From: Bog-257 sp963834135
Lineage (GTDB): Bacteria; Acidobacteriota; Terriglobia; Terriglobales; Acidobacteriaceae
DNA length: 64,000 nt
Direction of reading: 5' to 3'
Assembly: GCA_963834135.1 (NCBI GenBank)
Contig: CAWIAN010000007.1
Coordinates: forward strand, 992,001 to 1,056,000
Below, piece by piece: positions 42,178 to 52,385 of this stretch. The translations under genes and the position numbers were made by a program. Positions within the stretch are counted from its first letter, which is position 1. The number at the start of each line of letters is the position of its first letter. A model generated the notes under the pieces. That model ran no database searches and had not been told where the DNA came from. It was given only the letters and a program-made list of their open reading frames with translations.

Positions 42178-44580
42178 ATGAGGCGTAATTTCCCGATCAT
42201 GCTCTCTCGCTCCCTGGTTTTTACCTTTCCCATCGTATTGGCTTGTTCCAGCGTCGCGGTGTGCGCGGTGCCGCAAGCCTCCGACCAGCGCGCCAGTGAT
42301 CGCCGGGACGATCAGTATCAACAAGAGCAGCAGACGTTACCCTTGGGGCTGGGCCAGCAGCCGACAGGCAGTCCGGCGCAAACTCAAGAGGGAACGCCAA
42401 TCTCGATCCCGACGGTCGTTCTGGATGATTCGCGCACGCTGCCTCCGCAGCAACAGAATGCGCCGAAGCAGGGTGAGCAGAGCCAACTCCCGCTCCGGAC
42501 CAAGCCCAGATCAAGAACCGTCGAGTTGACCGACTTCCAGCAGATGGTGGCCACTTCTCTGGGGCAGACACTGCCGATTTACGGCATGAACCTGTTCGAG
42601 GAAGCGCCGACAACATTCGCTCCAGTTGACCATGCTCCGGTGACGGCGGATTACGTGATTGGTCCGGGAGATGAGCTGTTAATCCGGGCCTGGGGACAGA
42701 TTGACCTGGATGTGCACGCGCGGGTCGACCGCAATGGAGCCATCTACATCCCTCGAGTCGGCAGCTTGAACGTTGCCGGCCTGCGATTCGATCAATTGCA
42801 GGGCTTTCTGAAATCACACATCGGGCACATCTATCAGAATTTCGACCTCAACGTTGGCATGGGAGAGTTGCGCTCGATCGATGTCTTCGTGGTTGGTCAG
42901 GCCGCTCATCCCGGGCGCTACACGATCAGTTCGCTGAGTACGCTAGCCAATGCAATCTTCGCCTCGGGAGGGCCGTCAACCAGCGGATCGATGCGGCACA
43001 TTCAGTTGAAGCGCGGCTCGGGGGTCATTACCGACTTTGATCTGTACGATCTGCTGCTTAAGGGAGACAAGAGCAAGGACGTGCAGCTGCTGCCCGGCGA
43101 TGTCATCTACTTCGCGCCGGTTGGCGCACAAGTGGCGATGGGAGGTCAGGTCAACAATCCGGCTATCTACGAGTTGAAGCACGAGGCCAGCCTCAACGAT
43201 GTACTGCAAATGGCTGGCGGGCTTGCGGTCACGGCTTATGGTGGCAAGGTGTACGTGGAGCAGATCAAGAACCGGGAAGACCGCGGTATCGAGGAGATCA
43301 AACTGGACGAGGCTGGCTTACAGCGACCTCTAACGGATGGAGACGTTCTGAACTTTACACCTATCTCTCCGCGATTCGTGGATTCCGTGACCCTGAGAGG
43401 CAATGTAGCGCAACCTGGACGGTATCCATGGCGTGAAGGTATGCGCGTGACGGACCTGATCCCGAACCGCGAGTTCCTGATCACGCGTGAATACTGGAGC
43501 CAGCAGAATGCGCTCACATTGCAATTGCAAACGAATGCCACCAAGCCCTCCGGAGAACTCGATAAGAGCCAGATCGACAAGATGGACAAAGGCCCGATCA
43601 ACGATGTGAGGAGGAACGCTCCGGAAATCAACTGGGATTATGCGGTGGTTCAGAGGATGAGCAAGCAGGACCTGTCGACCGAGCTGATTCCGTTTAACCT
43701 GGGCAAGGCGGTTTTGGAGCACCAGGATTCCGCTAATCTGGAGCTACAGCCGGGCGATATCGTCACCATCTTCTCGCAAGCCGATCTGCGTGTGCCACGC
43801 GATCAGCAAACGAAGCTGGTGAGGTTGGAAGGAGAATTTTCCTCGGCCGGTGTGTATCGGGCGCAGTCGGGAGAAACCCTGCGCGACCTGGTGGTTCGTG
43901 CGGGAGGGCTGGCGCCTTCGGCGTACCTCTACGCGGCAGTGTTTACCCGCGAATCGACGCGCATCCAGCAGCAGGAGCGGCTCGACATGGTCGTTGTCCA
44001 GATGGAGCGGGACTTGGCGCGGCAGGCAGCTCAGAATTCACAAAATGCGAGGACGCCAGAAGAGGCGAACGCAGCTAAAGCCACCATGGAGGCTCAACGC
44101 TCGAGTCTGGAAAAGATGCGTCAACTGAAAGCCGACGGCAGAATCATCCTGACGATACATCCGGACGACACCGGCGTGGATTCCATTCCGGCGCTGCCTC
44201 TGGAGGATGGCGATGAATTCTACATTCCGAGCCGTCCTATCGTGGTCAGCGTGGTCGGCGATGTTTATAACCAAGGCTCGTTTATTCAGCGGCCGGGAAA
44301 GACGGTGGTACGGTATCTGCGCGACGCTGGTGGACCGACGCGGAATGCCGATAAAGGCAAGATTTTTGTGGTGCGGGCCAACGGCTCGGTGGTGAGCAAA
44401 GATGCTGCCAGCGGTTTCTGGTCAGGCGGCTTCAGCAGCATGGTGATGATGCCGGGCGATACGGTCGTGGTTCCGGAGCAGTTAAACCCGGGCGCCGCTT
44501 TCCGGAACTTCAAGGACTGGTCGCAGATACTCTTTAACTTCGGGTTGGCAGCCGCGGCAGTAAAGGTGCTGACGCAATAG
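42178..44580 (+). CDS. Outer-membrane polysaccharide export protein (Wza-like)
   Basis: An 800-residue exported protein. A signal sequence (SLVFTFPIVLACSSVAVCA) is followed by a Gln/Pro-rich region of about 90 residues, then a polysaccharide-export domain (DYVIGPGDELLIRAWG) and several SLBB/soluble-ligand-binding domains (GQAAHPGRYTISSLSTL, GNVAQPGRYPWREGM, GEFSSAGVYRAQSGETL, GDVYNQGSFIQRPGK). These build the periplasmic and outer-membrane channel. At 800 residues it is about twice the length of Wza, with extra SLBB repeats and a coiled segment. The start could also be ATG 42199. The Wzz-like gene follows after 45 bases. Confidence 0.87.
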   Translation: MRRNFPIMLSRSLVFTFPIVLACSSVAVCAVPQASDQRASDRRDDQYQQEQQTLPLGLGQQPTGSPAQTQEGTPISIPTVVLDDSRTLPPQQQNAPKQGEQSQLPLRTKPRSRTVELTDFQQMVATSLGQTLPIYGMNLFEEAPTTFAPVDHAPVTADYVIGPGDELLIRAWGQIDLDVHARVDRNGAIYIPRVGSLNVAGLRFDQLQGFLKSHIGHIYQNFDLNVGMGELRSIDVFVVGQAAHPGRYTISSLSTLANAIFASGGPSTSGSMRHIQLKRGSGVITDFDLYDLLLKGDKSKDVQLLPGDVIYFAPVGAQVAMGGQVNNPAIYELKHEASLNDVLQMAGGLAVTAYGGKVYVEQIKNREDRGIEEIKLDEAGLQRPLTDGDVLNFTPISPRFVDSVTLRGNVAQPGRYPWREGMRVTDLIPNREFLITREYWSQQNALTLQLQTNATKPSGELDKSQIDKMDKGPINDVRRNAPEINWDYAVVQRMSKQDLSTELIPFNLGKAVLEHQDSANLELQPGDIVTIFSQADLRVPRDQQTKLVRLEGEFSSAGVYRAQSGETLRDLVVRAGGLAPSAYLYAAVFTRESTRIQQQERLDMVVVQMERDLARQAAQNSQNARTPEEANAAKATMEAQRSSLEKMRQLKADGRIILTIHPDDTGVDSIPALPLEDGDEFYIPSRPIVVSVVGDVYNQGSFIQRPGKTVVRYLRDAGGPTRNADKGKIFVVRANGSVVSKDAASGFWSGGFSSMVMMPGDTVVVPEQLNPGAAFRNFKDWSQILFNFGLAAAAVKVLTQ

Positions 44581-44625
44581 TCGGCTGTCAGTATTACGGG
44601 CGCCTGCTAACGAAAGCGCCTTGGG

Positions 44626-45903
44626 ATGGTACATATGCTTGAGACTTCCAAGATTCCCGAGCGAACTCGAGGAAACAACCCGATCGCGGAAGACGCGATC
44701 GCAGAATCGCGACTTGAGGCGGAAGCTGCGTCGCAACACGGAATCGACGGCATGGAATTACTGCTCATTCTTTCCCGTCGGAAGAAGACGATTCTGCAGG
44801 TGACGCTTGCCGTGGCCGTGATAACGGCCGTCGTGATGTTCCTCATCCCCAACACCTATACCGCGACAGCTACTATCGTGCCGCCGGAACAGAAACAGTC
44901 CTCCCTGGGCGCGATGCTGGGACAGATCGGCTCCATTGCCGGGCTAACCGATTCCGACCTGGGCTTGAAGAATCCAGGAGATTTGTTCATCGGCATGCTG
45001 CACAGCCGGACAATTCAAGACCGCCTAATCGACAAGTTCGATCTGAGAAAGGTTTATCGGGTAAAGCGCTACCAGGATGCGCGGAAGAAACTGGATGCGC
45101 ATACCTATATCGTTGCCGAAAAGGAAGGGCTGATCTCGATCAGCGTGGATGATCATGATCCGAGCAGGGTAGCGGCGATGGCCAACGCTTATGTGGATGA
45201 GCTGCACACGTTGAACTCGCAGCTGGCGATTTCCGAGGCAGGGCAGCGCAGGCTGTTCTACGAGGAAAAGGTGAATGCGGAACGCGATGCCCTATCTTTG
45301 GCCGAAGTGCAGTTGAAGCAGGCAGAGGAGCGGACCGGACTTCTGCAGCCGGATGCGCAGGCGCGCGTCATTATCCAGAGTGTGGCCGACATGCGGGCTC
45401 AGGTGGCTGAACTGGAAGTCCAGATCGAGGCCATGCGCACGTACGCCACCAAGGACAATCCCGAACTGCGGCGCGCCGAGCAGCAGTTAGCAGGTCTGCG
45501 TGCGCAGGTAGCAAAAATGCAGCGCAGCGGCGGTCAATCGAGTAACGGCGATCTCGACCTTCCCACCCGCGAGCTGCCGCAAGCCGAACTGGAGTATCTA
45601 CGCCGGGCACGCGATCTGAAATATCACGAGGCCTTATACGAATTCCTCGGCAAGCAACTGGAAGCGGCGCGCATCGACGAAGCCAAGGACGCGGTTGTAG
45701 TCCAGGTCGTCGACAAAGCTGTGGTCCCGGAGCGCAAGTCCGGCCCGCACCGGATAACGATCATTCTGCTGGCGGCTTTGGTGGCTTTTCTTCTGGCTTG
45801 TGCGGGACTATTGATAAGCGAATCGTTGCGACGGCATCAGGAGCAGGATTCGCAATTCCGCGCGCGCTTGGCATTACTGCGCCACTATCTGTGGTTCTCG
45901 TAG
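44626..45903 (+). CDS. Chain-length determinant (Wzz-like) protein
   Basis: A 425-residue inner-membrane protein with a Wzz domain. Two membrane helices, about 58-80 and 385-407, flank a large periplasmic region with heptad-like coiled coil (about 200-330). NTYTATATIVPP follows the first helix and PERKSGPHR precedes the second, as usual. There is no cytoplasmic tyrosine kinase domain. It sets polymer length together with the Wzy-like polymerase that starts 17 bases downstream. The ATG at 44626 or 44635 may be used. Confidence 0.88.
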   Translation: MVHMLETSKIPERTRGNNPIAEDAIAESRLEAEAASQHGIDGMELLLILSRRKKTILQVTLAVAVITAVVMFLIPNTYTATATIVPPEQKQSSLGAMLGQIGSIAGLTDSDLGLKNPGDLFIGMLHSRTIQDRLIDKFDLRKVYRVKRYQDARKKLDAHTYIVAEKEGLISISVDDHDPSRVAAMANAYVDELHTLNSQLAISEAGQRRLFYEEKVNAERDALSLAEVQLKQAEERTGLLQPDAQARVIIQSVADMRAQVAELEVQIEAMRTYATKDNPELRRAEQQLAGLRAQVAKMQRSGGQSSNGDLDLPTRELPQAELEYLRRARDLKYHEALYEFLGKQLEAARIDEAKDAVVVQVVDKAVVPERKSGPHRITIILLAALVAFLLACAGLLISESLRRHQEQDSQFRARLALLRHYLWFS

Positions 45904-45919
45904 GCAAACTAGACCACGC

Positions 45920-47386
45920 GTGAGTAATCCTTCCCAAAGCGTTCTCACTGTGCCGCATGGCTCCTGGGCAATGCCTGTTCCGGCCCTTGAGGTGCTACTG
46001 CTGTTCGCCGCTGTGGGGGCGGCGACTATCGCCTTCATGGTGCAGTGGATCACGCCTAACCAAGGCGTGGTTATGAACGCACTGCTGCTGATTCTGCTGC
46101 TCGGCCTCTCGTGGAGGAATTTCGATCAGGGCCGGCATCCCTGTTTTCTCTTCATGGCAATGCTGCTGTTGTGTCAGGGGGGGCGATTCCTGGCATACAG
46201 CCTGGGCAGCGAGCCAGACCCATTGCGCGTGCGCATGGAGACGCGAGTCCCGTTTGATCTCTCCCATGACCAGCAGGGCACGGTGTTATTGTGCATCGCG
46301 TTGTCGGCAGTCTGCATTTACGCGGTGTGCCGTTTGAGCTACCGCCGCATTGGAATTCCCGACATCGCACCCGCGCAGAAGTACCTGCCCTATCTGTATC
46401 TGCTCTTCTGGTTGAGCGTGCCGGTACAGATATTCAAGAATTACAGCTACTACCAGTATGCCCAGGACAACGGCGGTTACATGTATTTCTGGGTAAACCA
46501 CGGAGAGTTTGCCGCCTCGGTGCCTCTTTGGGTGCGGCTGGTTTCTCTGCTCACGCTGCCGAGTTTTGTCGGCATCTTCCTTCTCGAGAAGCGGAGGAAA
46601 TATCTTTACCTCGCGACCGCCTGCTACTTTTTATCGTCTTTGCTGATTCTCCTGATGGGCAGCCGGATGGGCACGCTTTGCCTGATCGTGGCTCTCTGGT
46701 ATGCCTCGAGGATCAAGTCAGGACGGAAGACCAAGGTGGCTGCAGTTCTGATTCTCGCCTTGGGATTATTTATCATTGCCGGCGTTTTTCAGGCTCTGCG
46801 AGAGGATTCCGACAGTCTTACTGCCTATGCGGTCGATCCCTTGAAATTTGTGACGTTATCGGGGAATTCGCTGGACGTGACCGAAGTTGTCGTAAAGTAT
46901 CGAGCGATATTCACGCCCTACACGGCTACCTATCTATGGAACGAATTGACGTTCGGTTTTTCACCCCACGATCTACAGCACTACTTCCGCGGTCGAGAAT
47001 TGGGGCACGACGTCTCAGTACTGCTGGACGCCACCGCTTTTGAAACCGGATTGGGCACCGCCGGATCGTACATCGCCGAGGAGTACATGATCGGCGGAGT
47101 GGCGGCAGTAGCGTTGATCTCGCTGCTGATCGGATGCCTGCTCGATACGCTGTACCGCTTGAGCCGGAATGTCTTTTCGCTTTTTGTGGTGGTGATCCTG
47201 CTTCCCGACATTCTCTCGATGTCCAGGGGGGATCTGCTCGACTGGTTGTCGGTGCTGGCCAGAACATGTCTGTTCCTGGCGGTGCTGACCGTCGGCTGGA
47301 AAGCCTATTCGCTGGTGATGTGGTTGAAGCAAGCGCCGCGTTCAACTTACAAATGGAATCCTGAGGACTCGCTGGGCGCTCAATGA
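45920..47386 (+). CDS. O-antigen/oligosaccharide repeat-unit polymerase (Wzy-like)
   Basis: A 488-residue membrane protein with about eleven or twelve hydrophobic segments and a long periplasmic loop near 330-390. Such proteins join lipid-linked repeat units. Sequence motifs are not strong in this family; the assignment rests on hydropathy, size and its place between the Wzz-like and glycosyltransferase genes. It starts with GTG at 45920 and overlaps the next gene by four bases (ATGA). Confidence 0.75.
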   Translation: MSNPSQSVLTVPHGSWAMPVPALEVLLLFAAVGAATIAFMVQWITPNQGVVMNALLLILLLGLSWRNFDQGRHPCFLFMAMLLLCQGGRFLAYSLGSEPDPLRVRMETRVPFDLSHDQQGTVLLCIALSAVCIYAVCRLSYRRIGIPDIAPAQKYLPYLYLLFWLSVPVQIFKNYSYYQYAQDNGGYMYFWVNHGEFAASVPLWVRLVSLLTLPSFVGIFLLEKRRKYLYLATACYFLSSLLILLMGSRMGTLCLIVALWYASRIKSGRKTKVAAVLILALGLFIIAGVFQALREDSDSLTAYAVDPLKFVTLSGNSLDVTEVVVKYRAIFTPYTATYLWNELTFGFSPHDLQHYFRGRELGHDVSVLLDATAFETGLGTAGSYIAEEYMIGGVAAVALISLLIGCLLDTLYRLSRNVFSLFVVVILLPDILSMSRGDLLDWLSVLARTCLFLAVLTVGWKAYSLVMWLKQAPRSTYKWNPEDSLGAQ

Positions 47387-48228
47387 TCTCGCTGGTGGTA
47401 AGTACGCGCAATCGTTTAAAGGAGCTGGAAAGGCTTCTGGCTTCTTTAGATCGTCAGAGATATCGTGGCTTTGAGCTTCTGATCGTGGATCAGAATGACG
47501 GGGATGGTTTGCCGGCGCTGCTTCGAGACCGTTCATTCCCGTGCCAGTATTTTCGTTCCGAACGTGGAGCGGCGCGCGGCAGAAACGTTGGGCTCCGCAT
47601 TGCTCAAGGCGACATTATCGGAATTCCTGATGACGACTGCTGGTACTCCCCGGAGTTGCTTCAACAGGTGGCAGATTGGTTCGACGCACATCCTGACTAT
47701 GATTTGCTCTGCGTTAGGGAGAGCAACGAGAAGGGAGAAGCCATGGTACCTAAAGCTCCCCTCTCGCCGGGACCGTGTATGCCCGAGCCCATCGGCATAC
47801 GCATGATCAGGAGTGCTTGGATCGCCCAGTCGTCGATGGTGTTTATTCGCCGACGAGTGCGGGATGCCATAGGTGAGCTGAACGAGAACATAGGTGTGGG
47901 CGCGGCTACGAAATATCAGTCCGGGGAAGAGACAGACTATTTCTTGCGTGCCCTGAGGGCGGGTTTCCGGATGTGGTTCGAACCATCCATCAGCGTTTTC
48001 CACGTCGAATTACGAGATTTGGCGCGATTACAACGGACTACATATCCGTATGCTCTCGGAATGGGTTATACGTTGCGCTTGCATGGCTGCGGTTTAGTTC
48101 GGTTATGTGGCGTCCTGACCCGAACGATTGGTGGCGCCTTGTTCAATACTTCCAAGGGAGATTTGGACCTAGCCAGCCTCTATTGGAAACGTAGCGTGGG
48201 TATTCTGAACGGGTACCTCAGACTATGA
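47383..48228 (+). CDS. Family 2 glycosyltransferase
   Basis: A 281-residue cytoplasmic GT-A enzyme: SLVVSTRNRLKELERLL at the N-terminus, the sugar-nucleotide metal motif in IPDDDCWYS, and an acidic EETDYFLRAL catalytic-base region. It would add one sugar to the lipid-linked repeat unit. Overlaps the polymerase gene by four bases. Donor and acceptor are unknown. Confidence 0.85.
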   Translation: MISLVVSTRNRLKELERLLASLDRQRYRGFELLIVDQNDGDGLPALLRDRSFPCQYFRSERGAARGRNVGLRIAQGDIIGIPDDDCWYSPELLQQVADWFDAHPDYDLLCVRESNEKGEAMVPKAPLSPGPCMPEPIGIRMIRSAWIAQSSMVFIRRRVRDAIGELNENIGVGAATKYQSGEETDYFLRALRAGFRMWFEPSISVFHVELRDLARLQRTTYPYALGMGYTLRLHGCGLVRLCGVLTRTIGGALFNTSKGDLDLASLYWKRSVGILNGYLRL

Positions 48229-48328
48229 TCGTATCGGCGATTGCGAGTGTTCGTAGCATCAGTCGAGCTAAACAAACAGCTCCAACTTCTCTGGGTCACA
48301 CGGTTGATTGCCGTTCATAGCTCCACGC

Positions 48329-49594
48329 ATGGAAACTTCTTTTCGCCAACTAGCGCGCAAGATCTTGGATTTCGGATCGGGAGAGGCGCTGGCTCGGCTG
48401 TGCAGCATCGCGACGCTGCTGATCCTGGCGCGTAAGTTTGGCGTGGTTTTTGTTGGAGTCTATGCCCTGGCGCAGGGCATGGTGCAGTACTCGTATCCCT
48501 TCATCGATTTCGGACTGCGACACGTTGGCGCGCGTTTGATTGCGCGCTGTCCGGAGGCGGGACGCGAGATCGTTCGGCAGGTGCAGCGGCGGCGTTTAAT
48601 GATGGCGGCGCTACTGACTCCCATGCTGCTGCTGTACGCGATGTCGGTGAAGCTGCCGGCGGGATCGAAGGCGTTTCTGTTCGCCTTCGCAATCGCCGGA
48701 TCGATGTACGCGGGCTCGCTCGATTGGGCGGCATGGGGCAAAGAACATCTTAGGTTAGCCAGCTTCGGCAGGGCGTCAGTACCAGCCAGTATTCTCGTCG
48801 CGTTGCTGCTGGGATTCAATTCGAATTACATATTGTGGTGGCTGGTTGCGGGAAATGTGTTTGGCAATCTCGTGCAGGCGGCCATCTTCGAAATCTGGTG
48901 GCGGCGTAATCGACCCGGGGAAGGGTATGACATTCCACTGGAGTTGATCCGGGAGTCGCTGGCTTGGCGCCACACCAGTGTGATGGGCATGGCCTGGTTC
49001 TGCAACCTGGCATTTAACAGCATCGACATGCTGATGCTCGGATTGATGTCGAATCCGAGGCAAGTCGGGCTCTACAGCGCATCCTATCGAATCTTGAGCC
49101 AAGTATTATTCACGTATTATTTGATGACGAACGTCCTGTATCCGCAGCTTGCGCGCCAAGGCCAGCTTCAACGCCGCCGGATGTTGCGTCCGACCATCCT
49201 GTTTAGTCTCGCCGGCCTCGGCGTGGGGGTTGCCGGATTCGTTACGCTGGTGAGGCGGCCTCTTGTTAACATCCTGTTCGGGCACGAATTCCTGCCCGCG
49301 ACTTTGCTGCTCATGCTGTTGGCATGGGCGATACCGCTGGATTTCCTAACGTCCTACCTCACTAATGCCTATATCGCTTGGGGTATGGAGAGAAAAATCC
49401 TGATTTGCACCCTGATTGCCGCCGGCAGCAACGTTGTTTTGAATCTCTTCTCCATCCCGGCACATGGAGCGACTGCGGCGGCTGTGAACACGCTGGTTTC
49501 ATACATGATCTTCCTGGCGAGCTTGGCTATAGCCGGCCGTTCCGCCAAGGAGCTGACGCTTCAACCGGAACAAATACCGGAATTGATTGCCTAG
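48329..49594 (+). CDS. Polysaccharide flippase (Wzx-like)
   Basis: A 421-residue membrane protein with about twelve hydrophobic helices of the MATE/Wzx-like oligosaccharide flippase group (PST). ARKILDFGSGEALARL at the N-terminus and IPLDFLTSYLTNAYIAWGMERK in the later part fit. It moves the finished lipid-linked repeat unit across the inner membrane. ATG 48329 is preferred to TTG 48308 because it lies closer to the first helix. Confidence 0.82.
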   Translation: METSFRQLARKILDFGSGEALARLCSIATLLILARKFGVVFVGVYALAQGMVQYSYPFIDFGLRHVGARLIARCPEAGREIVRQVQRRRLMMAALLTPMLLLYAMSVKLPAGSKAFLFAFAIAGSMYAGSLDWAAWGKEHLRLASFGRASVPASILVALLLGFNSNYILWWLVAGNVFGNLVQAAIFEIWWRRNRPGEGYDIPLELIRESLAWRHTSVMGMAWFCNLAFNSIDMLMLGLMSNPRQVGLYSASYRILSQVLFTYYLMTNVLYPQLARQGQLQRRRMLRPTILFSLAGLGVGVAGFVTLVRRPLVNILFGHEFLPATLLLMLLAWAIPLDFLTSYLTNAYIAWGMERKILICTLIAAGSNVVLNLFSIPAHGATAAAVNTLVSYMIFLASLAIAGRSAKELTLQPEQIPELIA

Positions 49595-49602
49595 GCCTTC
49601 TG

Positions 49603-50709
49603 GTGCGCATCCTCTACGACCATCAGGTGTTTTCGTTGCAGGATGCCGGAGGCGCTTCCCGTTATTTTTACGAGCTTGCCAGATACGTGTCCGGCAAACC
49701 CGACGTCGAGACGCAGATTCTCATGGGAATCAATGGCAGCGTGTATCCCTTTCGCCAATTGGAGACCACGAGGACGCGAGTGACGGCGTTACCCAATTGG
49801 CTGTCCCCGGGATCGTTGCGCTACGCTGCCAACGAGGCATGGAGCAATCTTAGGGCGACCATGCTGGGTAAATTCGACATCTACCATCCAACTACGTATC
49901 TGCGTATGCCGATGGTGCGCGCTCACCGCGTAATCGCCACCCATAACGAATGCACGCACGAGCGTTTCCCGGAGTTATTTCCCGACCGCAAGAAAGTCTT
50001 GTGGGCGCGCAAGTGGCTCTTCCCCAGGGTGGACGCAATCATCTGTTGCTCGGAGTCGACGCGGCAAGATCTGCTGCACTTTTACAATGTCGATCCGGCG
50101 AAGACCCGGGTCATTTACGACGCATTCACTCCCCTGCCGCGGAGTGTCGAAGCGGCCGCCAAACTCCGCCAGCAAATACGCCGGGACTACATCCTGTATG
50201 TTGGGATGCGAGCAGCTTTTAAGAACTTTCGGGGCCTATTGCAGGCGATGCATGACACCAGACTGCACGATTCTGTCGATCTGCTGGTGATCGGCGGCGG
50301 GGAAATCAGCGGTGAGGAGAAAAAGCTCATCGGTTCGTTGGATCTTGGCAACAGCGTTGTCAGTATGCCCAAAGTTTCTGATGAGGTGCTGGCCGAGGCG
50401 TACGCCGGAGCGAAGCTCTTCGTCTATCCGTCGCTCAGCGAGGGATTCGGCATTCCGCCGCTCGAGGCGATGTCGCTGGGATGTCCGGTGCTGGCCAGTC
50501 GCGGCGGCTCAATTCCGGAGGTGTGCGGCGATGCGCCGTTCTACTTCGACGCGGCAGACCAGGATGCTTTCGCAAGGGAATTATTGCGAGCGTTGAATGA
50601 CGTACCCGCACGCGAACAGGCCGTGAGAGCTGGGAAAGCTGTAGTCACTCGATATAGCTGGGACAAATGCGGCGAACAAACCTTAGCGCTTTACCGCGAA
50701 TGCCAATAG
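49603..50709 (+). CDS. Family 1/4 glycosyltransferase
   Basis: A 368-residue GT-B enzyme. YVGMRAAFKNFRGLLQA starts the C-terminal domain, and LFVYPSLSEGFGIPPLEAMSLGCPVLAS is the nucleotide-binding E-x7-E motif region. GTG 49603, nine bases after the flippase stop, is taken as the start because the family begins with RILYDHQVFS; the frame extends upstream inside the flippase gene, which is not credible. The sugar is unknown; relatives are mannosyl-, glucosyl- and rhamnosyltransferases. Confidence 0.86.
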   Translation: MRILYDHQVFSLQDAGGASRYFYELARYVSGKPDVETQILMGINGSVYPFRQLETTRTRVTALPNWLSPGSLRYAANEAWSNLRATMLGKFDIYHPTTYLRMPMVRAHRVIATHNECTHERFPELFPDRKKVLWARKWLFPRVDAIICCSESTRQDLLHFYNVDPAKTRVIYDAFTPLPRSVEAAAKLRQQIRRDYILYVGMRAAFKNFRGLLQAMHDTRLHDSVDLLVIGGGEISGEEKKLIGSLDLGNSVVSMPKVSDEVLAEAYAGAKLFVYPSLSEGFGIPPLEAMSLGCPVLASRGGSIPEVCGDAPFYFDAADQDAFARELLRALNDVPAREQAVRAGKAVVTRYSWDKCGEQTLALYRECQ

Positions 50710-50778
50710 CTTTATCAGCACAGAGTGCGTTAGGAAGCGAGAAGCAAATATTTTGATCTGGAGCACACGGTTCGACGC

Positions 50779-51339
50779 ATGTCGCAGCTGAAGGAGTTGC
50801 TCTACGCCGATTTGGCGCGGCAGTACGAATTGGAGGGGCGAAGCGATACCGCGCCCAACTTCGCGAGAGTTTTGTTACGCCTGCTCCATTTCCGCTACCT
50901 GCCCAACGTGATCTGCCGGAGCAGCCGGGCAGCGATGCTCGCAGGTGTACCAGTTTTGCCAAAGCTGTTAACCTACTTGAACGTTGTTCTGTTCGGGCTG
51001 GAAATAACCCCCAAGTGTGAGATCGGTCCAGGGGTATTTTTCGCTCATCCGGTGGGCTGTGTGATCGGAGCATGGCGGATCGGCCGCAACGTGATGATTT
51101 TTCAAGGCGTGGGACTCGGGGCTCTCCACCCGGATATGGGTTTCAGCCGCGAGCTGCGATGCGAGATCGGCGACGACGTCGTTCTGGGTGCGGGCTGCAA
51201 AGTCTTGGGGCCATACCGTATCGGGAATGGCGCCGTAATTGGCGCCAATTCGGTCGTGATGAGTTCAGTTGAACCACGACGCACAGTATTCGGCGTTCCG
51301 GCAAGGGTAGTACCATCATCGGTAGGAACTAGGAATTAG
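50779..51339 (+). CDS. Hexapeptide-repeat acyltransferase (CysE-like)
   Basis: A 186-residue left-handed beta-helix protein. GVFFAHPVGCVIGAWRIGRN, FQGVGLGA and IGDDVVLGAGCKVLGPYRIGNGAVIGANSVV carry the hexapeptide repeats, and the histidine in AHPVG is the catalytic residue of the serine-acetyltransferase group. In a polysaccharide locus it probably O-acetylates a sugar rather than serine. It lies two bases before the next glycosyltransferase. Confidence 0.84.
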   Translation: MSQLKELLYADLARQYELEGRSDTAPNFARVLLRLLHFRYLPNVICRSSRAAMLAGVPVLPKLLTYLNVVLFGLEITPKCEIGPGVFFAHPVGCVIGAWRIGRNVMIFQGVGLGALHPDMGFSRELRCEIGDDVVLGAGCKVLGPYRIGNGAVIGANSVVMSSVEPRRTVFGVPARVVPSSVGTRN

Positions 51340-51341
51340 GA

Positions 51342-52385
51342 ATGGCGAAGCCTATTGTCGATCTTACGGTCATAATCCCGAACTACAATACTCGCGGCCT
51401 GGTGCGGAATTGCATTGATTCCATTTACCGTCTGACCGAGGGGATCAGCTTCGAGATTATCTGCGTGGACGGTAACTCTCCTGATGGCAGCGCTGCCATG
51501 ATTGCCCAGGAGTTCCCGAACGTAGTTCTGATTCGCAACCAGTGCAATGAATCCTACGGCCGGAGCGTAAACCAAGGCCTTCGCATCGCTCGTGGGAGAT
51601 ACGCCTGCCTGCTGGATAGCGACACGATGCTGACTGGGAACGCGTTTCAGTCATTGGTCAAGTTTATGGACCAGACTCCCGAAGCGGCAGCCTGTGGTCC
51701 GAAGTTGCTGAATGCCGACGGAACCTTACAGCATGACATCCGCCGCTTTGCCGGTCTGGGTGTTTTCTTCCTGCAGACCTTAAACTGGCACAAGCTATTT
51801 CCGAAGAGCCGCATTATGGCTCGCTACTACGCCAGCGACTTCGATTTTTCGCGAGCCCAGGAAGTGGAAGCCATCGGCACCACGGCATTCGTTATGCGCC
51901 GTTCCACGTGGGAGGGCGCCGGCTTGCTGGACGAGCGCTTCCGTTGGGCAATGGTCGATCTGGCATACGAATACATGCTGGGCAAGAAAGGTTATAAGCT
52001 CTTCTATACGCCCTGTGCCGAGGTGATTCACTTTGGCAGCCAGACGGTCAATCAGGATGTCCTGAAAACCCTGCGCGAACAGTGCCAGGGATTCATTGAC
52101 TTCAGCGATGCTTACGATTACTTCGGCAAGGGCCGCTTCATTAAATTCATTGTGCGGCTGGGCATTCGGGCGCGTTATTACCTGAAGGTCCTTGGCTATT
52201 ATGTGAGTTCCGACAAGCGGGTAATCAAGGGGCCCGGCCGTCCCAGCAAAGAACAGGCCGAGCACATTGCGCTACTGGTGGAGACGAGCAGTCCAGTGGT
52301 GCAACAACACCATCGCCGCGAAAAGCCGCCCGTGCCCTCGTTCTCTCAGTCGGGATCGGATGCGAATTCAGTCGCCAGCCAATAG
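51342..52385 (+). CDS. Family 2 glycosyltransferase (rhamnosyltransferase-like)
   Basis: A 347-residue GT2 protein like WbbL. VIIPNYNTRGLVRNCIDSI, the metal motif LLDSDT and MRRSTWEGAGLLDERFRW are typical. A Lys/Arg-rich C-terminal tail of about 45 residues follows. The last 40 bases overlap the 3' end of the opposite-strand glycosyltransferase (52346-53272). It is probably the last gene of the plus-strand transcript started at the UpxY gene. Confidence 0.85.
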   Translation: MAKPIVDLTVIIPNYNTRGLVRNCIDSIYRLTEGISFEIICVDGNSPDGSAAMIAQEFPNVVLIRNQCNESYGRSVNQGLRIARGRYACLLDSDTMLTGNAFQSLVKFMDQTPEAAACGPKLLNADGTLQHDIRRFAGLGVFFLQTLNWHKLFPKSRIMARYYASDFDFSRAQEVEAIGTTAFVMRRSTWEGAGLLDERFRWAMVDLAYEYMLGKKGYKLFYTPCAEVIHFGSQTVNQDVLKTLREQCQGFIDFSDAYDYFGKGRFIKFIVRLGIRARYYLKVLGYYVSSDKRVIKGPGRPSKEQAEHIALLVETSSPVVQQHHRREKPPVPSFSQSGSDANSVASQ